A DNA stretch of 64,000 nt from Antrihabitans stalactiti (GCF_012932915.1 NZ_VCQU01000004.1:582549-646548); one strand, 5' to 3'; positions 51,987 to 61,636 are shown, counted from the first letter of the stretch. The notes: generated by a model from the sequence alone, not told the origin. Numbers and translations are program-made.

Positions 51987-53534
51987 TCAGTGCACGACGA
52001 CCTGCGGGACAGCGGCGGCGTCGACATCCGAAGCCGGGCGCTTACGACGCGGCAACAGAGACGCCGGGATGAGCGTGAGAACGATCAGCACCAGCGCCAC
52101 GATGAAGGTGTTGCCGAACGAGTCTCCCGCGTGACGTAGGCCTTCTTCGACCGCGCCTGGCGGCAGCTTCTCGGCGATAGACGGATCGCTCTGCGACGCG
52201 ATCGCCGGACCGGAGAACGCGTTCTGCTTGATCAACGTCGTCAGCACGACCGACATCGTCGCCGTACCGATGGAACCCGCGATCTGGTTGACGATGTTCA
52301 TCAACGTCGATCCACGCGCAACCTGCTGGTGCGTCAGCGTCGCCAGCGCGGCGGTCATGATCGGCATCATCGTGCAACCCATGCCGAGGCCCATCACGAA
52401 CAACGCGCCGATGAGGAACAGGATCGGCGTATCCAGGCTCACTTGGGTGAATGCGGCCATACCGATCGCGAGCAACGTAATGCCGAACAGCACGATCTTC
52501 CCCGGACCGATCTTGTCCACGAGTCGGCCTGCGATCGGCATCGTGATCATGGCGCCCAAGCCCTGTGGGGCAAGCAACAGACCCGCGTGCAGCGTCGATT
52601 CACCACGGACCTGCAGGAAGTAGCTCGGGATCAGAATTCCGGCGCCGAAGAACGCGATCGCGAACAGCAACATCGAGACGACCGCAATCGTGAGGTCGCG
52701 GTTCTTGAACAGATGTAGGTCGATCAGCGGGTGAGTCGTGCGGAACGCATGGAAGACGAATGCGATCACCAGCACAGTGCCGGTGATGGCCGGAATGAGC
52801 ACGCGCGCCGACGCGACGGTTCCGGTATTCGGCGTCGACGAGACACCGAACAAGAACAGAGCCAAACCTGGTGACAGCAACAGCATCCCGAGGAAGTCGA
52901 ACGATTCCGAGGGGGACGGCTTGTCGGACGGAAGGATGAACACCGCGGCGATGAGCGCGATCGCGCCGATCGGGATGTTGATCAAGAAGATCCAGTGCCA
53001 GCTCGCGCTCTCGATCAGCCAGCCACCGAGAATCGGTCCACTGATCGGACCGAGCAACATCGGCACGCCGAGGACCGCCATCACTCGACCGATCCGTTGC
53101 GGACCAGCCGCGTGGGTCATGATCGTCATGCCGAGCGGCATCAGCATTCCGCCGCCGAGTCCTTGCAGCACTCGGAACCCGATAAGGGACGTGATGTCCC
53201 AGGCGAAGCTACACAGCACCGAGCCCGCGACGAACAGGACGAGCGCGGTGATGAACAGCCGCTTTGTCCCGAAGCGATCGGCGGCCCAGCCGGTCAGCGG
53301 GATCACGGTGGCCAACGCCAGCGTGTAACCGGTCATCGACCACGCGGCCAAGGCATAAGTGGTTTCGAAGACGTGCTCGAACGTTGGAATGGCAACGCTC
53401 ACAACGGTTACGTCGAGGATCGACATAATCGCCGCGAGAACGACGACACCCGCGATCTTCAAGACGTCAGCATCGAGCTTGTCCGAATTCGGGTCCAACG
53501 TAGGCGGGGAACTATCCGGAGGTGAAGTCACCAC
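51987..53534 (-). CDS. MFS multidrug exporter, DHA2 (EmrB/QacA-like) family
   Basis: 515 residues with many hydrophobic segments, the size of 14-helix drug:H+ antiporters. Family motifs are visible: LDVTVVSVAIP near residue 40 (D1 motif), GWAADRFGTKR near 85 (motif A), FRVLQGLGGG near 120 (motif B) and GPISGPILGGWL near 160 (motif C). The GTG at 53534 overlaps the end of cobM by 23 bases. A second GTG at 53531 is better spaced from the AAGGG ribosome site and is an equally good start. Translation is probably coupled to cobM. It exports small molecules across the plasma membrane. The NRPS product is a possible cargo because of proximity only. Confidence 0.93.
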   Translation of the reverse strand: MVTSPPDSSPPTLDPNSDKLDADVLKIAGVVVLAAIMSILDVTVVSVAIPTFEHVFETTYALAAWSMTGYTLALATVIPLTGWAADRFGTKRLFITALVLFVAGSVLCSFAWDITSLIGFRVLQGLGGGMLMPLGMTIMTHAAGPQRIGRVMAVLGVPMLLGPISGPILGGWLIESASWHWIFLINIPIGAIALIAAVFILPSDKPSPSESFDFLGMLLLSPGLALFLFGVSSTPNTGTVASARVLIPAITGTVLVIAFVFHAFRTTHPLIDLHLFKNRDLTIAVVSMLLFAIAFFGAGILIPSYFLQVRGESTLHAGLLLAPQGLGAMITMPIAGRLVDKIGPGKIVLFGITLLAIGMAAFTQVSLDTPILFLIGALFVMGLGMGCTMMPIMTAALATLTHQQVARGSTLMNIVNQIAGSIGTATMSVVLTTLIKQNAFSGPAIASQSDPSIAEKLPPGAVEEGLRHAGDSFGNTFIVALVLIVLTLIPASLLPRRKRPASDVDAAAVPQVVVH

Positions 53535-54315
53535 TTGACCCTTGCAGGTTATTCGCAGGGAATCCAGAAAATTCTTGGCGATCTCGGCACGAATCGTACA
53601 AATGGGACTCGCCTACCCGCTCAGGCGCCAGCGGCCGACCGACCAAGATCACCGCAGCCTGCCGAAGCTGCGCGCGTTCGACCTGATCGGCAATATCGGC
53701 GAGGGTGCCGCGGAGCACTAGCTCACCGCGCTGGCTCGCGCGATAGACGACTGCGACCGGACAGTCGATGCCGTAGTCGGCAACCAGCTCCGTAGCGAGC
53801 TCGCGGATCCGCGTGATCGCGAGGTGCAGCACCAGCGTCGCTCGGGTGCGGGCGAAGTTCGCGAGCGCCTCGGTCTCCGGCATTGCCGTCGACCGCGCCT
53901 GCGCTCGCGTGAGCACGACGGACTGCGTCAACTCAGGGACCGTCAACTCGGCACCCAGGACCGCCGCTGCCGCCGCATACGCCGGCACGCCGGGCGTCAC
54001 ATCCCACGGCACCCCGGCTGCGTCGAGTCGCCTCGTCTGTTCCGCGAGGGCCGAGTAGATCGACGGATCACCCGAACACAGCCGCGCGACATCCCGACCG
54101 GCTTCGTGCGCCTCCACGAGGTGAGCGGTGATCTGATCCAGATCGAGGTGTTGGGTGTCCACGAGCACGACGCCGTCGGGGCAATGCGCCAACACTGCGC
54201 CGTCGATATAGGTCCCCGCGTACAGGCAGACCGGGCTCGCACCGAGCAGATGTACCGCGCGCAACGTCAACAGGTCCGCCGCGCCCGGCCCGGCGCCGAT
54301 GAAATGGATTGTCAC
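53512..54315 (-). CDS. cobM: Precorrin-4 C11-methyltransferase
   Basis: SAM-dependent methyltransferase of cobalamin (vitamin B12) corrin-ring synthesis, methylating C11 of precorrin-4. Visible features: HFIGAGPGAADLLT at the N-terminus, YAGTYIDGAVL near residue 35, ARLCSGDPSIYSAL near 80 (GDPSIY is the family signature), TPGVPAYAAAAAVLG near 110 and the C-terminal ending RVGESHLYDSCRDR. I chose the GTG at 54315: GGAG lies nine bases before it, whereas a TTG nine bases further upstream abuts that ribosome site. The last 20 or so residues (EFSGFPANN and after) run past the usual family end into the exporter gene. No other cob gene is in view, which is unusual for this pathway gene. Confidence 0.93.
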   Translation of the reverse strand: MTIHFIGAGPGAADLLTLRAVHLLGASPVCLYAGTYIDGAVLAHCPDGVVLVDTQHLDLDQITAHLVEAHEAGRDVARLCSGDPSIYSALAEQTRRLDAAGVPWDVTPGVPAYAAAAAVLGAELTVPELTQSVVLTRAQARSTAMPETEALANFARTRATLVLHLAITRIRELATELVADYGIDCPVAVVYRASQRGELVLRGTLADIADQVERAQLRQAAVILVGRPLAPERVGESHLYDSCRDRQEFSGFPANNLQGSSGDFTSG

Positions 54316-54634
54316 GCCGTCCAACTCCTGTTCATACCGTCACCCTCTTCGTCGGGGTCCTCGGATGTCGATGCAATCCCCGGACCTGTACGTTTGCATG
54401 CCGGGCCGTTCAAGATCGAAACAGTTCGATACCCAGTTGTGCCGCAATAATGCCGTCGCCAGCCAGCGTGTACATGCGCCGGAACTTACGCCCTATCAGA
54501 TCCCCTAACAGAAACCGGCAAGGAGTTTGTTACTCGGCGATTCGCGGACGAAGCATCGCCCATCACGTCATATATTCGACCGGACGCCCGCAAAGGCGTC
54601 TGATACACACTCACTTGATTAGGTAGGTGCACCC
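54316..54634. promoter_or_regulatory. 319-base divergent region between cobM and the TPR gene
   Basis: No gene is visible. It should hold the promoters of both flanking genes. A six-base-stem inverted repeat GACGCC/GGCGTC with a six-base loop lies at 54583-54600, just upstream of the TPR gene. There is no T-run, so it is not called a terminator. I looked for a cobalamin riboswitch ahead of cobM and did not recognise its B12 box. Confidence 0.4.
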
Positions 54635-55285
54635 ATGGCGAGCAAATCGACATCGCCGATCGCGGACTCCTCGCCGACCCGCAGAAAGGCGTTCGCAGCA
54701 CTGGCGCGGGTAGCTCGCCCTCGCTCACGCAAGCCGAGTCCCCCACCATCGGCACCCGCACCACAGCCGGTACTGGCCAACACAACGTCCGACGACGACA
54801 GCGATGCCGATACGACGCTCGATCAGCCGGCAACCCTTGCGCCGGACCATCCCGAATCCCTGGCCGTGCGACGCACATTAGCGTCGCGCCTGGCGAACAA
54901 CGGTGACATCGACGGCGCGGTCGACCGTTACGAAGAATTGCTCGTCGACCAGGTTCGCGTCCTTGGCGCCGATCATCCCGACACTCTCGCGACGCGAAGC
55001 AACCTCGCCTACTGGCGGGCTAGCCGTGGCGACATCGCTTCCGCTGTCGCCGCATACGAAGGTCTGCTGCGCGACCACGTTCGCATCCTCGGCAACAACC
55101 ATGCCTCGACGCGGCGAACCCGCGGCGACCTTGCTCAGTGGCGGGCGCGCGGTGGCGACGTAATAGGTGCCGTCGAGGAGTACGAACGCTTACTCGGCGA
55201 CTTGATCCGCGACGTCGGCGATTCGCATCCCCACACGTCCATGACGCGCATCAACTTGGCTCACTGGCGGGCTGTACTGCGCTGA
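54635..55285 (+). CDS. Small tetratricopeptide-repeat protein
   Basis: 216 residues. The N-terminal 60 or so are low-complexity, basic and proline-rich (RKPSPPPSAPAPQP). After that come three to four TPR units of about 42 residues with the pattern HP-x-(S/T)-L/T-x-x-R-x-x-L-A ... G-D-(I/V)-x-x-A-(V)-x-x-Y-E-x-L-L: units begin near DHPESLAVR, DHPDTLATR, NHASTRRTR and SHPHTSMTR. This spacing is the TPR_10/TPR_12 type usually found behind NB-ARC ATPases of actinobacterial signalling proteins, but no ATPase part exists here. It probably acts as a protein-binding scaffold. An AGGTAGG ribosome site precedes the ATG. The 3' end overlaps the convergent acetoacetyl-CoA synthetase gene by 25 bases. No signal peptide is seen. 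Confidence 0.8.
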   Translation: MASKSTSPIADSSPTRRKAFAALARVARPRSRKPSPPPSAPAPQPVLANTTSDDDSDADTTLDQPATLAPDHPESLAVRRTLASRLANNGDIDGAVDRYEELLVDQVRVLGADHPDTLATRSNLAYWRASRGDIASAVAAYEGLLRDHVRILGNNHASTRRTRGDLAQWRARGGDVIGAVEEYERLLGDLIRDVGDSHPHTSMTRINLAHWRAVLR

Positions 55286-57216
55286 GCCCCGACCGCCGCG
55301 TACCAATCGAGCAACTCGGGCACGTCGACGGCACTCCGCTCGACGATCCTCGCGGCGTCCGCACCTTGGAACAGCCGTTTGATGGGGACTTCGAGCTTCT
55401 TGCCCGTTCGCGTATGCGGAATCGCGGGTGCGACGATGACCTCGTCCGGCACGTGGCGCGGTGAAGCCTCCTCACGAACCGCAGATTTGATCCGCCCGAT
55501 CAGCGCGTCGTCGAGTTCGACGCCGTCGACCAGCACGACGAACAGCGGCATCCAATACCCGCCGTCCGGCTGCTCGGCACCGATCACCAACGACTCGACG
55601 ATTTCGGGCAGCTTCTCCACAGCTTGATAGATATCCGCGCTGCCCATGCGAATGCCGTTGCGGTTCAGCGTCGAATCCGACCGGCCGTGCACCGCGATGG
55701 CCCCGTGGTCGGTGATCGTGATCCAGTCGCCATGACGCCACACACCGGGATACGTGTCGAAGTACGCATCGTGATAGCGATGACCGTCCGGATCGTTCCA
55801 GAATCGCACCGGCATCGACGGCATCGGCTTCGTGATCACCAACTCGCCGACCTCGCCGCGCACCGGCAGGCCCTCTTCGTCGTACGCGTCCAGCGCTACC
55901 CCGAGATACGGTGCCGACAGCTCACCCGGCCATACGGGAACGGTCGGGACCGCGCCCATGAACGCAGATACGACGTCGGTTCCGCCACTGATCGACGCAA
56001 CTGGAACCTGCTCGCCGACGTTGTCTCGCAACCACATCGACGACGACGTCGGCAACGTCGAACCGGTGATTCCGACCGTCCGCAGCGCGCTGAGATCGTG
56101 GTCGGTCCGCGGTACCGCGCCCGCCTTCGAACATGCCAGCACATACCCCGGACTTGTGCCGAGGACCGTTGCCTTCAGCCGGGAAGCGAGCTGCCACAAC
56201 GCATCCGGCGTGGGATAGGTCGGGCTGCCGTCGTAGCAGACAATGGTCGAGCCCACGAGCAATCCGGCGACCTCGAAGTTCCACATCATCCAGCTCGGAC
56301 TGGTGTACCAGAAGAAGCGATCCTTCGCGGAGAGGTCCATGTGGAAGGCGATCGACTTCAGATGTTCGAGGACCACCCCACCGTGGCCGTGCATGATGCC
56401 CTTGGGCAAACCCGTTGTGCCGGAGGAGAAGACCACCCACAACGGATGATCGAACGGCACCGGCACGGTCGTCAGTTCGTAGTCGCCGTCGGTCGCCGAT
56501 TCCCAAGCAACGGTGCCGTCGACCGGCTCGCCGAGCCGCGAGACGAGCACGGTTGCGACCAGCGACGATAGCCCGGTTCGCAATTGTTCTACTGCGTCGG
56601 TGCGGTGCTGCTGCTTGCCGTTGAAGCGATAACCATCCGCGGTGACAAGCACTTTGGGGTCCAGCTGACCGAGGCGATCGAGTGCCGCGGGCGCGCTGTA
56701 GTCCTGACCGCACGCGCTCCAGATCGCACCAAGACTCGCGGTGGCGAGGAAGGCTACGACGGCCTCCGGAATGTTCGGCAGGTACCCCACGACGCGATCG
56801 CCGGCGACCACTCCGAGTTCGGCAAGCGTGCGTGCCAGCGCCGCGGTCTGGCGCTGCAACTGCGCCCACGACACCTCGACGTCGTCGCCGTCTTCCTGCG
56901 CGTAAACGATGGCCGGGCTATCGGCTGTGACGTTCCGGAAGACCTGGTCGACGTAGTTGAGTCGCGCGTCGGGGAACCACTTCGCACCGGGCATCACCGC
57001 GGACTCGAGTGCGGGGCCCGGATCGGGCGACAGGATGTCGAAGTAGTCCCACAGTGCGGTCCAGAATTCGTCGATGTGGGCCACCGACCATTCCCACAAC
57101 GAGGCATAGTCGCCGAACGACTCCCCCGCGCGCGGACCGACGAACTCGGCGAACGCCGTGATGCGCGCCTTGCGAATGTCCTCGTCCGACGGCGTCCACT
57201 GCGGTTGCGCGGTCAT
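55261..57216 (-). CDS. aacS: Acetoacetyl-CoA synthetase
   Basis: 651 residues, the usual length for acetoacetate-CoA ligases. They convert acetoacetate, ATP and CoA to acetoacetyl-CoA. This is an ANL-superfamily enzyme: N-terminal extension with WEWSVAHIDEFW near residue 45, phosphate loop SSGTTGLPKG at 264-273, HGDWITITDHG motif, and C-terminal catalytic lysine in TGKKLEVP near residue 606. Its ATG overlaps the TGA of the citE-like gene (ATGA), so it is the last gene of the operon. In this context it would activate acetoacetate released from an HMG-CoA-type intermediate, a job done by ScoA/ScoB CoA-transferase in the comparable M. tuberculosis locus. That role is inferred from the neighbourhood. 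A general acyl-CoA synthetase is the alternative. Confidence 0.9.
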   Translation of the reverse strand: MTAQPQWTPSDEDIRKARITAFAEFVGPRAGESFGDYASLWEWSVAHIDEFWTALWDYFDILSPDPGPALESAVMPGAKWFPDARLNYVDQVFRNVTADSPAIVYAQEDGDDVEVSWAQLQRQTAALARTLAELGVVAGDRVVGYLPNIPEAVVAFLATASLGAIWSACGQDYSAPAALDRLGQLDPKVLVTADGYRFNGKQQHRTDAVEQLRTGLSSLVATVLVSRLGEPVDGTVAWESATDGDYELTTVPVPFDHPLWVVFSSGTTGLPKGIMHGHGGVVLEHLKSIAFHMDLSAKDRFFWYTSPSWMMWNFEVAGLLVGSTIVCYDGSPTYPTPDALWQLASRLKATVLGTSPGYVLACSKAGAVPRTDHDLSALRTVGITGSTLPTSSSMWLRDNVGEQVPVASISGGTDVVSAFMGAVPTVPVWPGELSAPYLGVALDAYDEEGLPVRGEVGELVITKPMPSMPVRFWNDPDGHRYHDAYFDTYPGVWRHGDWITITDHGAIAVHGRSDSTLNRNGIRMGSADIYQAVEKLPEIVESLVIGAEQPDGGYWMPLFVVLVDGVELDDALIGRIKSAVREEASPRHVPDEVIVAPAIPHTRTGKKLEVPIKRLFQGADAARIVERSAVDVPELLDWYAAVGAQRSTARQ

Positions 57217-58019
57217 CGTGCCCGCCGCACGATCTGCTCGGCGTGGCGCAGCACGGGCGCATCCACCATTTTTCCTTCGAACGCGAATACTCCGCGTTCG
57301 GTCTCCGCTGCCTGCAAAACCCTGCGGGCCCAGTCCGCTTCGCTGTCCGACGGCGCGTAGGCCTGCCTGATCACGTCGACCTGGGTCGGGTGGATCGCGA
57401 CCTTGGCATCGAAGCCGACGGCGACGGCGTCGAGCGACTCGGTCCGTAGGCCGTCGAGATCTTTGATGTCGATGTACACCGAGTCGAGGGCAAAGCGGTC
57501 GTTCGCCTTGGCTGCAAGCAGCGACGTCGACCGGACATGTTGGGCCACATGTCGATAGAGCCCATCATCGCCTCGGCTGCTGTTGCCGCCGAGGCCCGCG
57601 ACCAGATCTTCGGCACCCCACATGACGCCGACGCAGTTCGCGGCATGGGTGATCTCGTTGACCGCGAGTGCACCGCGCGGCGATTCGATGAGCGCGATCA
57701 CGTCTCGCGGAGCGAGCGAGCGGACCTGTTCTGCTGATTCACATTTCGCGAGCATGACCCGCGGATACTTCGTTTCGAGCAACGCCGCGAGATCGTCGGC
57801 GTGCGCGGGGGTCCCCATCGCGTTCACCCGGACCACGGTGCGCTCGGGGTCGAGCGGATGCTCGACGATGTTTCGGCGCGCGGCATCCTTGTCGGTCGCG
57901 GCAACTCCGTCTTCGAGATCGAGAATCACCACATCGGCCGCTGCGGCCGCTTTCGAAAAGCGCTCCGGACGGTCGGCCGGGCAGAACAGCCAGGCCGGAC
58001 CAGGAGGGGTCCATGTCAC
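57213..58019 (-). CDS. citE: HpcH/HpaI aldolase family CoA-ester lyase (CitE-like)
   Basis: 268 residues. Begins PAWLFCPADRPERFSKA, then ILDLEDGVA near residue 35 (acidic metal-binding segment), VRVNAMGTP near 63, IALIESPRGAL near 110 with the metal-ligand Glu, and WGAEDLVAGLGG near 135. These are the CitE-like signatures. The family cleaves beta-hydroxyacyl-CoA esters; the M. tuberculosis homologue at the same place (Rv2498c) has been linked to leucine and itaconate breakdown through HMG-CoA/citramalyl-CoA lyase activity. It is too short and in the wrong context for true citrate lyase, as no citD or citF is present. The GTG start overlaps the maoC-like stop (GTGA). A role as the lyase of the leucine pathway is the best inference. 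Confidence 0.9.
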   Translation of the reverse strand: MTWTPPGPAWLFCPADRPERFSKAAAAADVVILDLEDGVAATDKDAARRNIVEHPLDPERTVVRVNAMGTPAHADDLAALLETKYPRVMLAKCESAEQVRSLAPRDVIALIESPRGALAVNEITHAANCVGVMWGAEDLVAGLGGNSSRGDDGLYRHVAQHVRSTSLLAAKANDRFALDSVYIDIKDLDGLRTESLDAVAVGFDAKVAIHPTQVDVIRQAYAPSDSEADWARRVLQAAETERGVFAFEGKMVDAPVLRHAEQIVRRAR

Positions 58020-58489
58020 GATGTCGGTGCCTTCCGAACCAGGGTCTTGCGGACTGCGGTGGCGACGACGTCGCCGTGCTGGTTTCGACCAGTGTGCAGG
58101 AACGTCACGATGCCTTCGCCGGGGCGGCTCTTCGATTCCCGTTTCTCCGTCACAACCGTCTCGCCGTACAACGTGTCGCCGTGGAAAAGCGGCTTGGGAA
58201 AGGCGATCTCGGAGAAACCGAGGTTGGCGACGATGGTGCCGTGGGTGATGTGGGCGACCGACTGCCCGACCAAGGTCGCGAGGGTGAACATCGAGTTCAC
58301 CAGGACCTTGTTGAACGGCGGCTGCTGCTCACTGAACGCGGCGTCCAGATGGATCGCCTGATTGTTCATGGTGAGCGTCGTGAAGAAGACGTTGTCGGCC
58401 TCGGTGATCGTGCGCCCTGGGCGATGCTTGTAGACGACGTCGGTTTCGAATTCCTCGAACCACAGGCCGCGTTGCACTACATGGCGCAT
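58016..58489 (-). CDS. MaoC-like hot-dog-fold acyl-CoA hydratase
   Basis: 157 residues, single MaoC domain. The hydratase segment GRTITEADNVFFTTL followed by NQAIHLDAAFS (residues about 25-52) contains the conserved Asp and His of the R-type enoyl-CoA hydratase active site. Its ATG shares one base with the TAA of the acyl-CoA dehydrogenase gene (TAATG), and its stop overlaps the start of the citE-like gene. It lies between the carboxylase/dehydrogenase genes and the lyase, so it is a good candidate for hydrating 3-methylglutaconyl-CoA to HMG-CoA. A corresponding gene (Rv2499c) sits at the same place in M. tuberculosis. The family is clear; the substrate is inferred from the operon. Confidence 0.88.
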   Translation of the reverse strand: MRHVVQRGLWFEEFETDVVYKHRPGRTITEADNVFFTTLTMNNQAIHLDAAFSEQQPPFNKVLVNSMFTLATLVGQSVAHITHGTIVANLGFSEIAFPKPLFHGDTLYGETVVTEKRESKSRPGEGIVTFLHTGRNQHGDVVATAVRKTLVRKAPTS

Positions 58490-59652
58490 TACAGTCCCGC
58501 CTCGCGCGCGATCAGCATCAACTGCACCTCGGTCGTCCCTTCACCCAGCTCGAGGATCTTGCTGTCACGATAGTGGCGCGCGACGGGGTATTCGTTCATG
58601 AATCCGTATCCGCCGAAGATCTGGGTGGCGTCGCGCGCGTTGTCCATCGCGGCTTCGCTGGCAACGATCTTCGCGATCGACGCCTGCTTCTTGAACGGCT
58701 TGCCGGCCAGCATGCGGGCGGCCGCGTCGTAGTACGCGGTCCGGGCGACGTGTGCTCGGACCTCCATCCGTGCGATTTTGAAGGCGATCGCTTGGTTGCG
58801 GCCGATCGGCCGGCCGAAGGCTTCCCGCTCCTTCGAGTACTTGATGCTCTCGTCGACGCATCCTTGGGCGGCGCCGACGCTCAATGCCGCGATGGCGATG
58901 CGGCCTTCATCGAGGATCCGCAGGAAGTTCGCGTAGCCGCGGCCGCGCTCGCCGAGCAGATTTTCCTCGGGAACGCGCACGTCCTGGAACGTCAACGGGT
59001 GGGTGTCGGACGCATTCCAGCCGACCTTGTTGTACGCCGGTTCGGCGGTGAAACCAGGTGTGTCGGTGGGAATGAGGATGGCCGAGATTTCTTTGTGCCC
59101 ATCATCTTTGGTCCCGGTTACCGCGGTGGCGGTGACCAAGCGGGTGATGTCGGTGCCCGAGTTGGTGATGAACTGCTTGTTGCCGTTGATGATCCATTCA
59201 CCACTGTCGAGCTTGGCGGTCGTGCGGGTCGCTCCTGCGTCGCTGCCGCCACCGGCTTCGGTAAGACCGAAGGCCCCCAACGCTTTTCCGCTCGCGAGCA
59301 GCGGCAGCCATTCCTGCTTCTGCGCTTCGTTGCCGAACCGGTACACCGGCATCGCGCCGAGGGAGACACCGGCTTCCAAGGTCACCGCGACGCTCTGGTC
59401 GACCTTGCCGAGTTCTTCCAAGGCGAGGCACAGTGCGAAGTAGTCGCCGCCCATGCCGCCGTATTCCTCGGGGAACGGCAGACCGAACAGGCCCATCTCC
59501 GCCATACCTTCGACCACTTTGTAGGGGAAGGTGTGATTGGCATCGTGTTCGGCCGCAACGGGTGCGACGACCGTCTGGGCGAAGTCGCGCACGGACTTGG
59601 CAAGCTGCAGGTACTCGTCGGGCAGTTCGCCCGTCGACAAGGTGTCGGTCAT
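58489..59652 (-). CDS. fadE19: Acyl-CoA dehydrogenase (FadE19-like)
   Basis: 387 residues, FAD-dependent alpha,beta-dehydrogenation of a short or branched acyl-CoA. Visible are [19 protein letters not shown] near residue 128 (FAD/substrate motif), FITNSG near 160, [17 protein letters not shown] near 248, and the C-terminal [23 protein letters not shown] segment. The catalytic Glu is at the canonical C-terminal position, residue 371 in LGEGTTEVQ. True isovaleryl-CoA dehydrogenases keep the base elsewhere and have Ala/Gly here. So it may act on 2-methyl-branched or short straight substrates, or be an isovaleryl enzyme of the mycobacterial type. Its ATG overlaps the accA1 stop (ATGA), and it sits third in the operon. 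Confidence 0.9.
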   Translation of the reverse strand: MTDTLSTGELPDEYLQLAKSVRDFAQTVVAPVAAEHDANHTFPYKVVEGMAEMGLFGLPFPEEYGGMGGDYFALCLALEELGKVDQSVAVTLEAGVSLGAMPVYRFGNEAQKQEWLPLLASGKALGAFGLTEAGGGSDAGATRTTAKLDSGEWIINGNKQFITNSGTDITRLVTATAVTGTKDDGHKEISAILIPTDTPGFTAEPAYNKVGWNASDTHPLTFQDVRVPEENLLGERGRGYANFLRILDEGRIAIAALSVGAAQGCVDESIKYSKEREAFGRPIGRNQAIAFKIARMEVRAHVARTAYYDAAARMLAGKPFKKQASIAKIVASEAAMDNARDATQIFGGYGFMNEYPVARHYRDSKILELGEGTTEVQLMLIAREAGL

Positions 59653-61631
59653 TTGGAATCTTCTTTCGGTGTGATGCGAGCGAGGATCTGGTCGACCTTC
59701 ACCTGGTCGGCCGGTTTCACGAGAATTTCGACAGTTCCGTCGATGGGTGAGGTCAGCGCGTGTTCCATCTTCATGGCCTCGACGACGACGAGCGGAGTTC
59801 CCGCAGTCACTTCCGCACCGTCGGCAACGTTCACCGCGATCACCGCTCCCGGCATCGGGCTGGTGATCACCGCTTCGCCGGCGTGCTCTTCACCAGCACG
59901 AACACTGACTTCCTGCACCTCGCGGACCATCGCGGTCCCGTCGATGCCGGCGAGCCAGATGTTGCCGTCCTGGGCAGCCACCAAGTAGTCGCTGCGCAGT
60001 CCGTCGATGGTGACCGAGAGCCGTGAACCGTCGAGTTCAGCTGTCAACGAACGGGATTCGCCGTCCTCGACGGCAACTCGCGCGGCGGTGGGCGTGCCGG
60101 TAATGCGTACGTGATCGGTCCGCAACGGCGTCGAGAGCCGGAAGCTCGTCGGTGCGGCGTCGCCGATCCGCCAGCCAGTTGGAACTGCCCACAGATCGGC
60201 GTTTTCGCTCGGCCATCCGGTGAGCCAGCGGTAGACGCCGGCAGCGACGAAGGCGTCTTCGGCCGGGTCGGCGGCAGTGAATTCGTCGACTCGACGGTCC
60301 AGCAGGCCCGTATCGAGTTTGCCCGCAACAACATCGGGATCGGCAAGCAGGAACCGAGCGAACTCGATGTTGGTGACGACGCCGAGCACAGCGGTCTGTG
60401 CCAGGGCGCGGTCGAGCTTGCGGAGGGCACCGGCGCGATCGTCGGCGTGGGCGATGACCTTGGCCAGCATCGGGTCGTAGTCGCTGCCGACGACGGTCCC
60501 GCGTCGCAGACCGGAGTCGACACGAACCCCCGGACCGCTCGGCTCGACGAGGTCGACGACCACGCCTCCGGTCGGCAGGAAGCCACGGGACGGATCTTCC
60601 GCGTAGACGCGGGTTTCGATCGCGTGGCCGGTCATGGTGACGTCGGCCTGGCTGATCGACAGCTTCTCCCCTGCCGCGATCCGAACCTGCCATTCGACGA
60701 GGTCGACGCCGGTGACCAACTCGGTCACGGGGTGCTCGACCTGGAGCCGGGTATTCATCTCCATGAAGAAGAACTCGTCCGGCCGGTCCGCCGACACGAT
60801 GAATTCGACTGTGCCTGCACCGGTGTAGTCCACGCTTCGCGCCGTGTTGCATGCGGCTTCGCCGATTCGCGCCCGCGTCGCCTCGTCGAGCAACGGCGAC
60901 GGAGCTTCCTCGATCACCTTCTGATGGCGGCGCTGCAGACTGCACTCGCGCTCGCCGAGATGGATGATGTTGCCGTGCTCGTCAGCAAGAACCTGGACCT
61001 CGATGTGCCTGGGCCGCAACACGAATCGTTCGAGAAAGAGAGTGTCGTCACCGAAGGCCGACGCTGCCTCACGGCGTGCACTCGCCAACGCTTCGGCAAG
61101 CTTCGCCGGCTCCTCGACGAGCCGCATACCTTTCCCGCCGCCGCCTGCTGACGGCTTCACGAGCACCGGATAACCGACCTCGGCTGCAGCACTGATCAAT
61201 TCTTCGTCCGTCAGGCCGGGCCGGGCGATGCCGGGAACGACGGGAACACCGAACTCGACGACAGCATTCTTCGCCGTGATCTTGTCGCCCATCACCTCGA
61301 TCGCGCGAGTCGACGGACCGATGAACGCGATGCCCGCCTCGGCCAACGCTGCGGCGAATTTCGGATTCTCCGAAAGGAATCCGTAGCCTGGATGCACAGC
61401 CTGTGCGCCCGAACGCTGTGCAGCGGCGACCACCTTGTCGATGTCGAGGTAGCTCGCTCGTGCCTGAGCCGGTCCGAGCAGGATCGCGGTATCGGCTTCG
61501 GCGACATGACGCGCACCCGCGTCGGGCTCGCTGTACACCGCGACCGAGCGGATGCCCATGGCACGCAACGTCCTGATGACGCGGACCGCAATTTCGCCGC
61601 GGTTGGCGACCAGCACTGTATCGAAAGACAT
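59649..61631 (-). CDS. accA1: Acyl-CoA carboxylase alpha subunit (biotin carboxylase plus biotin carrier)
   Basis: 660 residues. ATP-dependent carboxylation of its own biotin, then transfer to the AccD1 partner. Starts [19 protein letters not shown], the standard biotin-carboxylase N-terminus. [12 protein letters not shown] near residue 160 is the ATP-grasp glycine loop. [20 protein letters not shown] and [16 protein letters not shown] follow, and the C-terminal biotin site is EAMKMEHAL with Lys at about 621. The frame is open 103 codons further upstream, but that part is read inside accD1. I set the start at 61631, five bases after the accD1 stop, from the family N-terminus. With AccD1 it should be 3-methylcrotonyl-CoA carboxylase of leucine breakdown. 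Propionyl-CoA carboxylase is the less likely alternative. Confidence 0.94.
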   Translation of the reverse strand: MSFDTVLVANRGEIAVRVIRTLRAMGIRSVAVYSEPDAGARHVAEADTAILLGPAQARASYLDIDKVVAAAQRSGAQAVHPGYGFLSENPKFAAALAEAGIAFIGPSTRAIEVMGDKITAKNAVVEFGVPVVPGIARPGLTDEELISAAAEVGYPVLVKPSAGGGGKGMRLVEEPAKLAEALASARREAASAFGDDTLFLERFVLRPRHIEVQVLADEHGNIIHLGERECSLQRRHQKVIEEAPSPLLDEATRARIGEAACNTARSVDYTGAGTVEFIVSADRPDEFFFMEMNTRLQVEHPVTELVTGVDLVEWQVRIAAGEKLSISQADVTMTGHAIETRVYAEDPSRGFLPTGGVVVDLVEPSGPGVRVDSGLRRGTVVGSDYDPMLAKVIAHADDRAGALRKLDRALAQTAVLGVVTNIEFARFLLADPDVVAGKLDTGLLDRRVDEFTAADPAEDAFVAAGVYRWLTGWPSENADLWAVPTGWRIGDAAPTSFRLSTPLRTDHVRITGTPTAARVAVEDGESRSLTAELDGSRLSVTIDGLRSDYLVAAQDGNIWLAGIDGTAMVREVQEVSVRAGEEHAGEAVITSPMPGAVIAVNVADGAEVTAGTPLVVVEAMKMEHALTSPIDGTVEILVKPADQVKVDQILARITPKEDSK

Positions 61632-61636
61632 CTCAC

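Noticed and set aside
54316..54324. TTG start for cobM, three codons upstream of the chosen GTG
   Set aside because: The ribosome site GGAG directly abuts this TTG, while the GTG at 54315 has normal spacing and gives the usual family N-terminus.
54316..54634. Cobalamin riboswitch upstream of cobM
   Set aside because: I could not find the conserved B12-box sequence or a matching fold in the leader.
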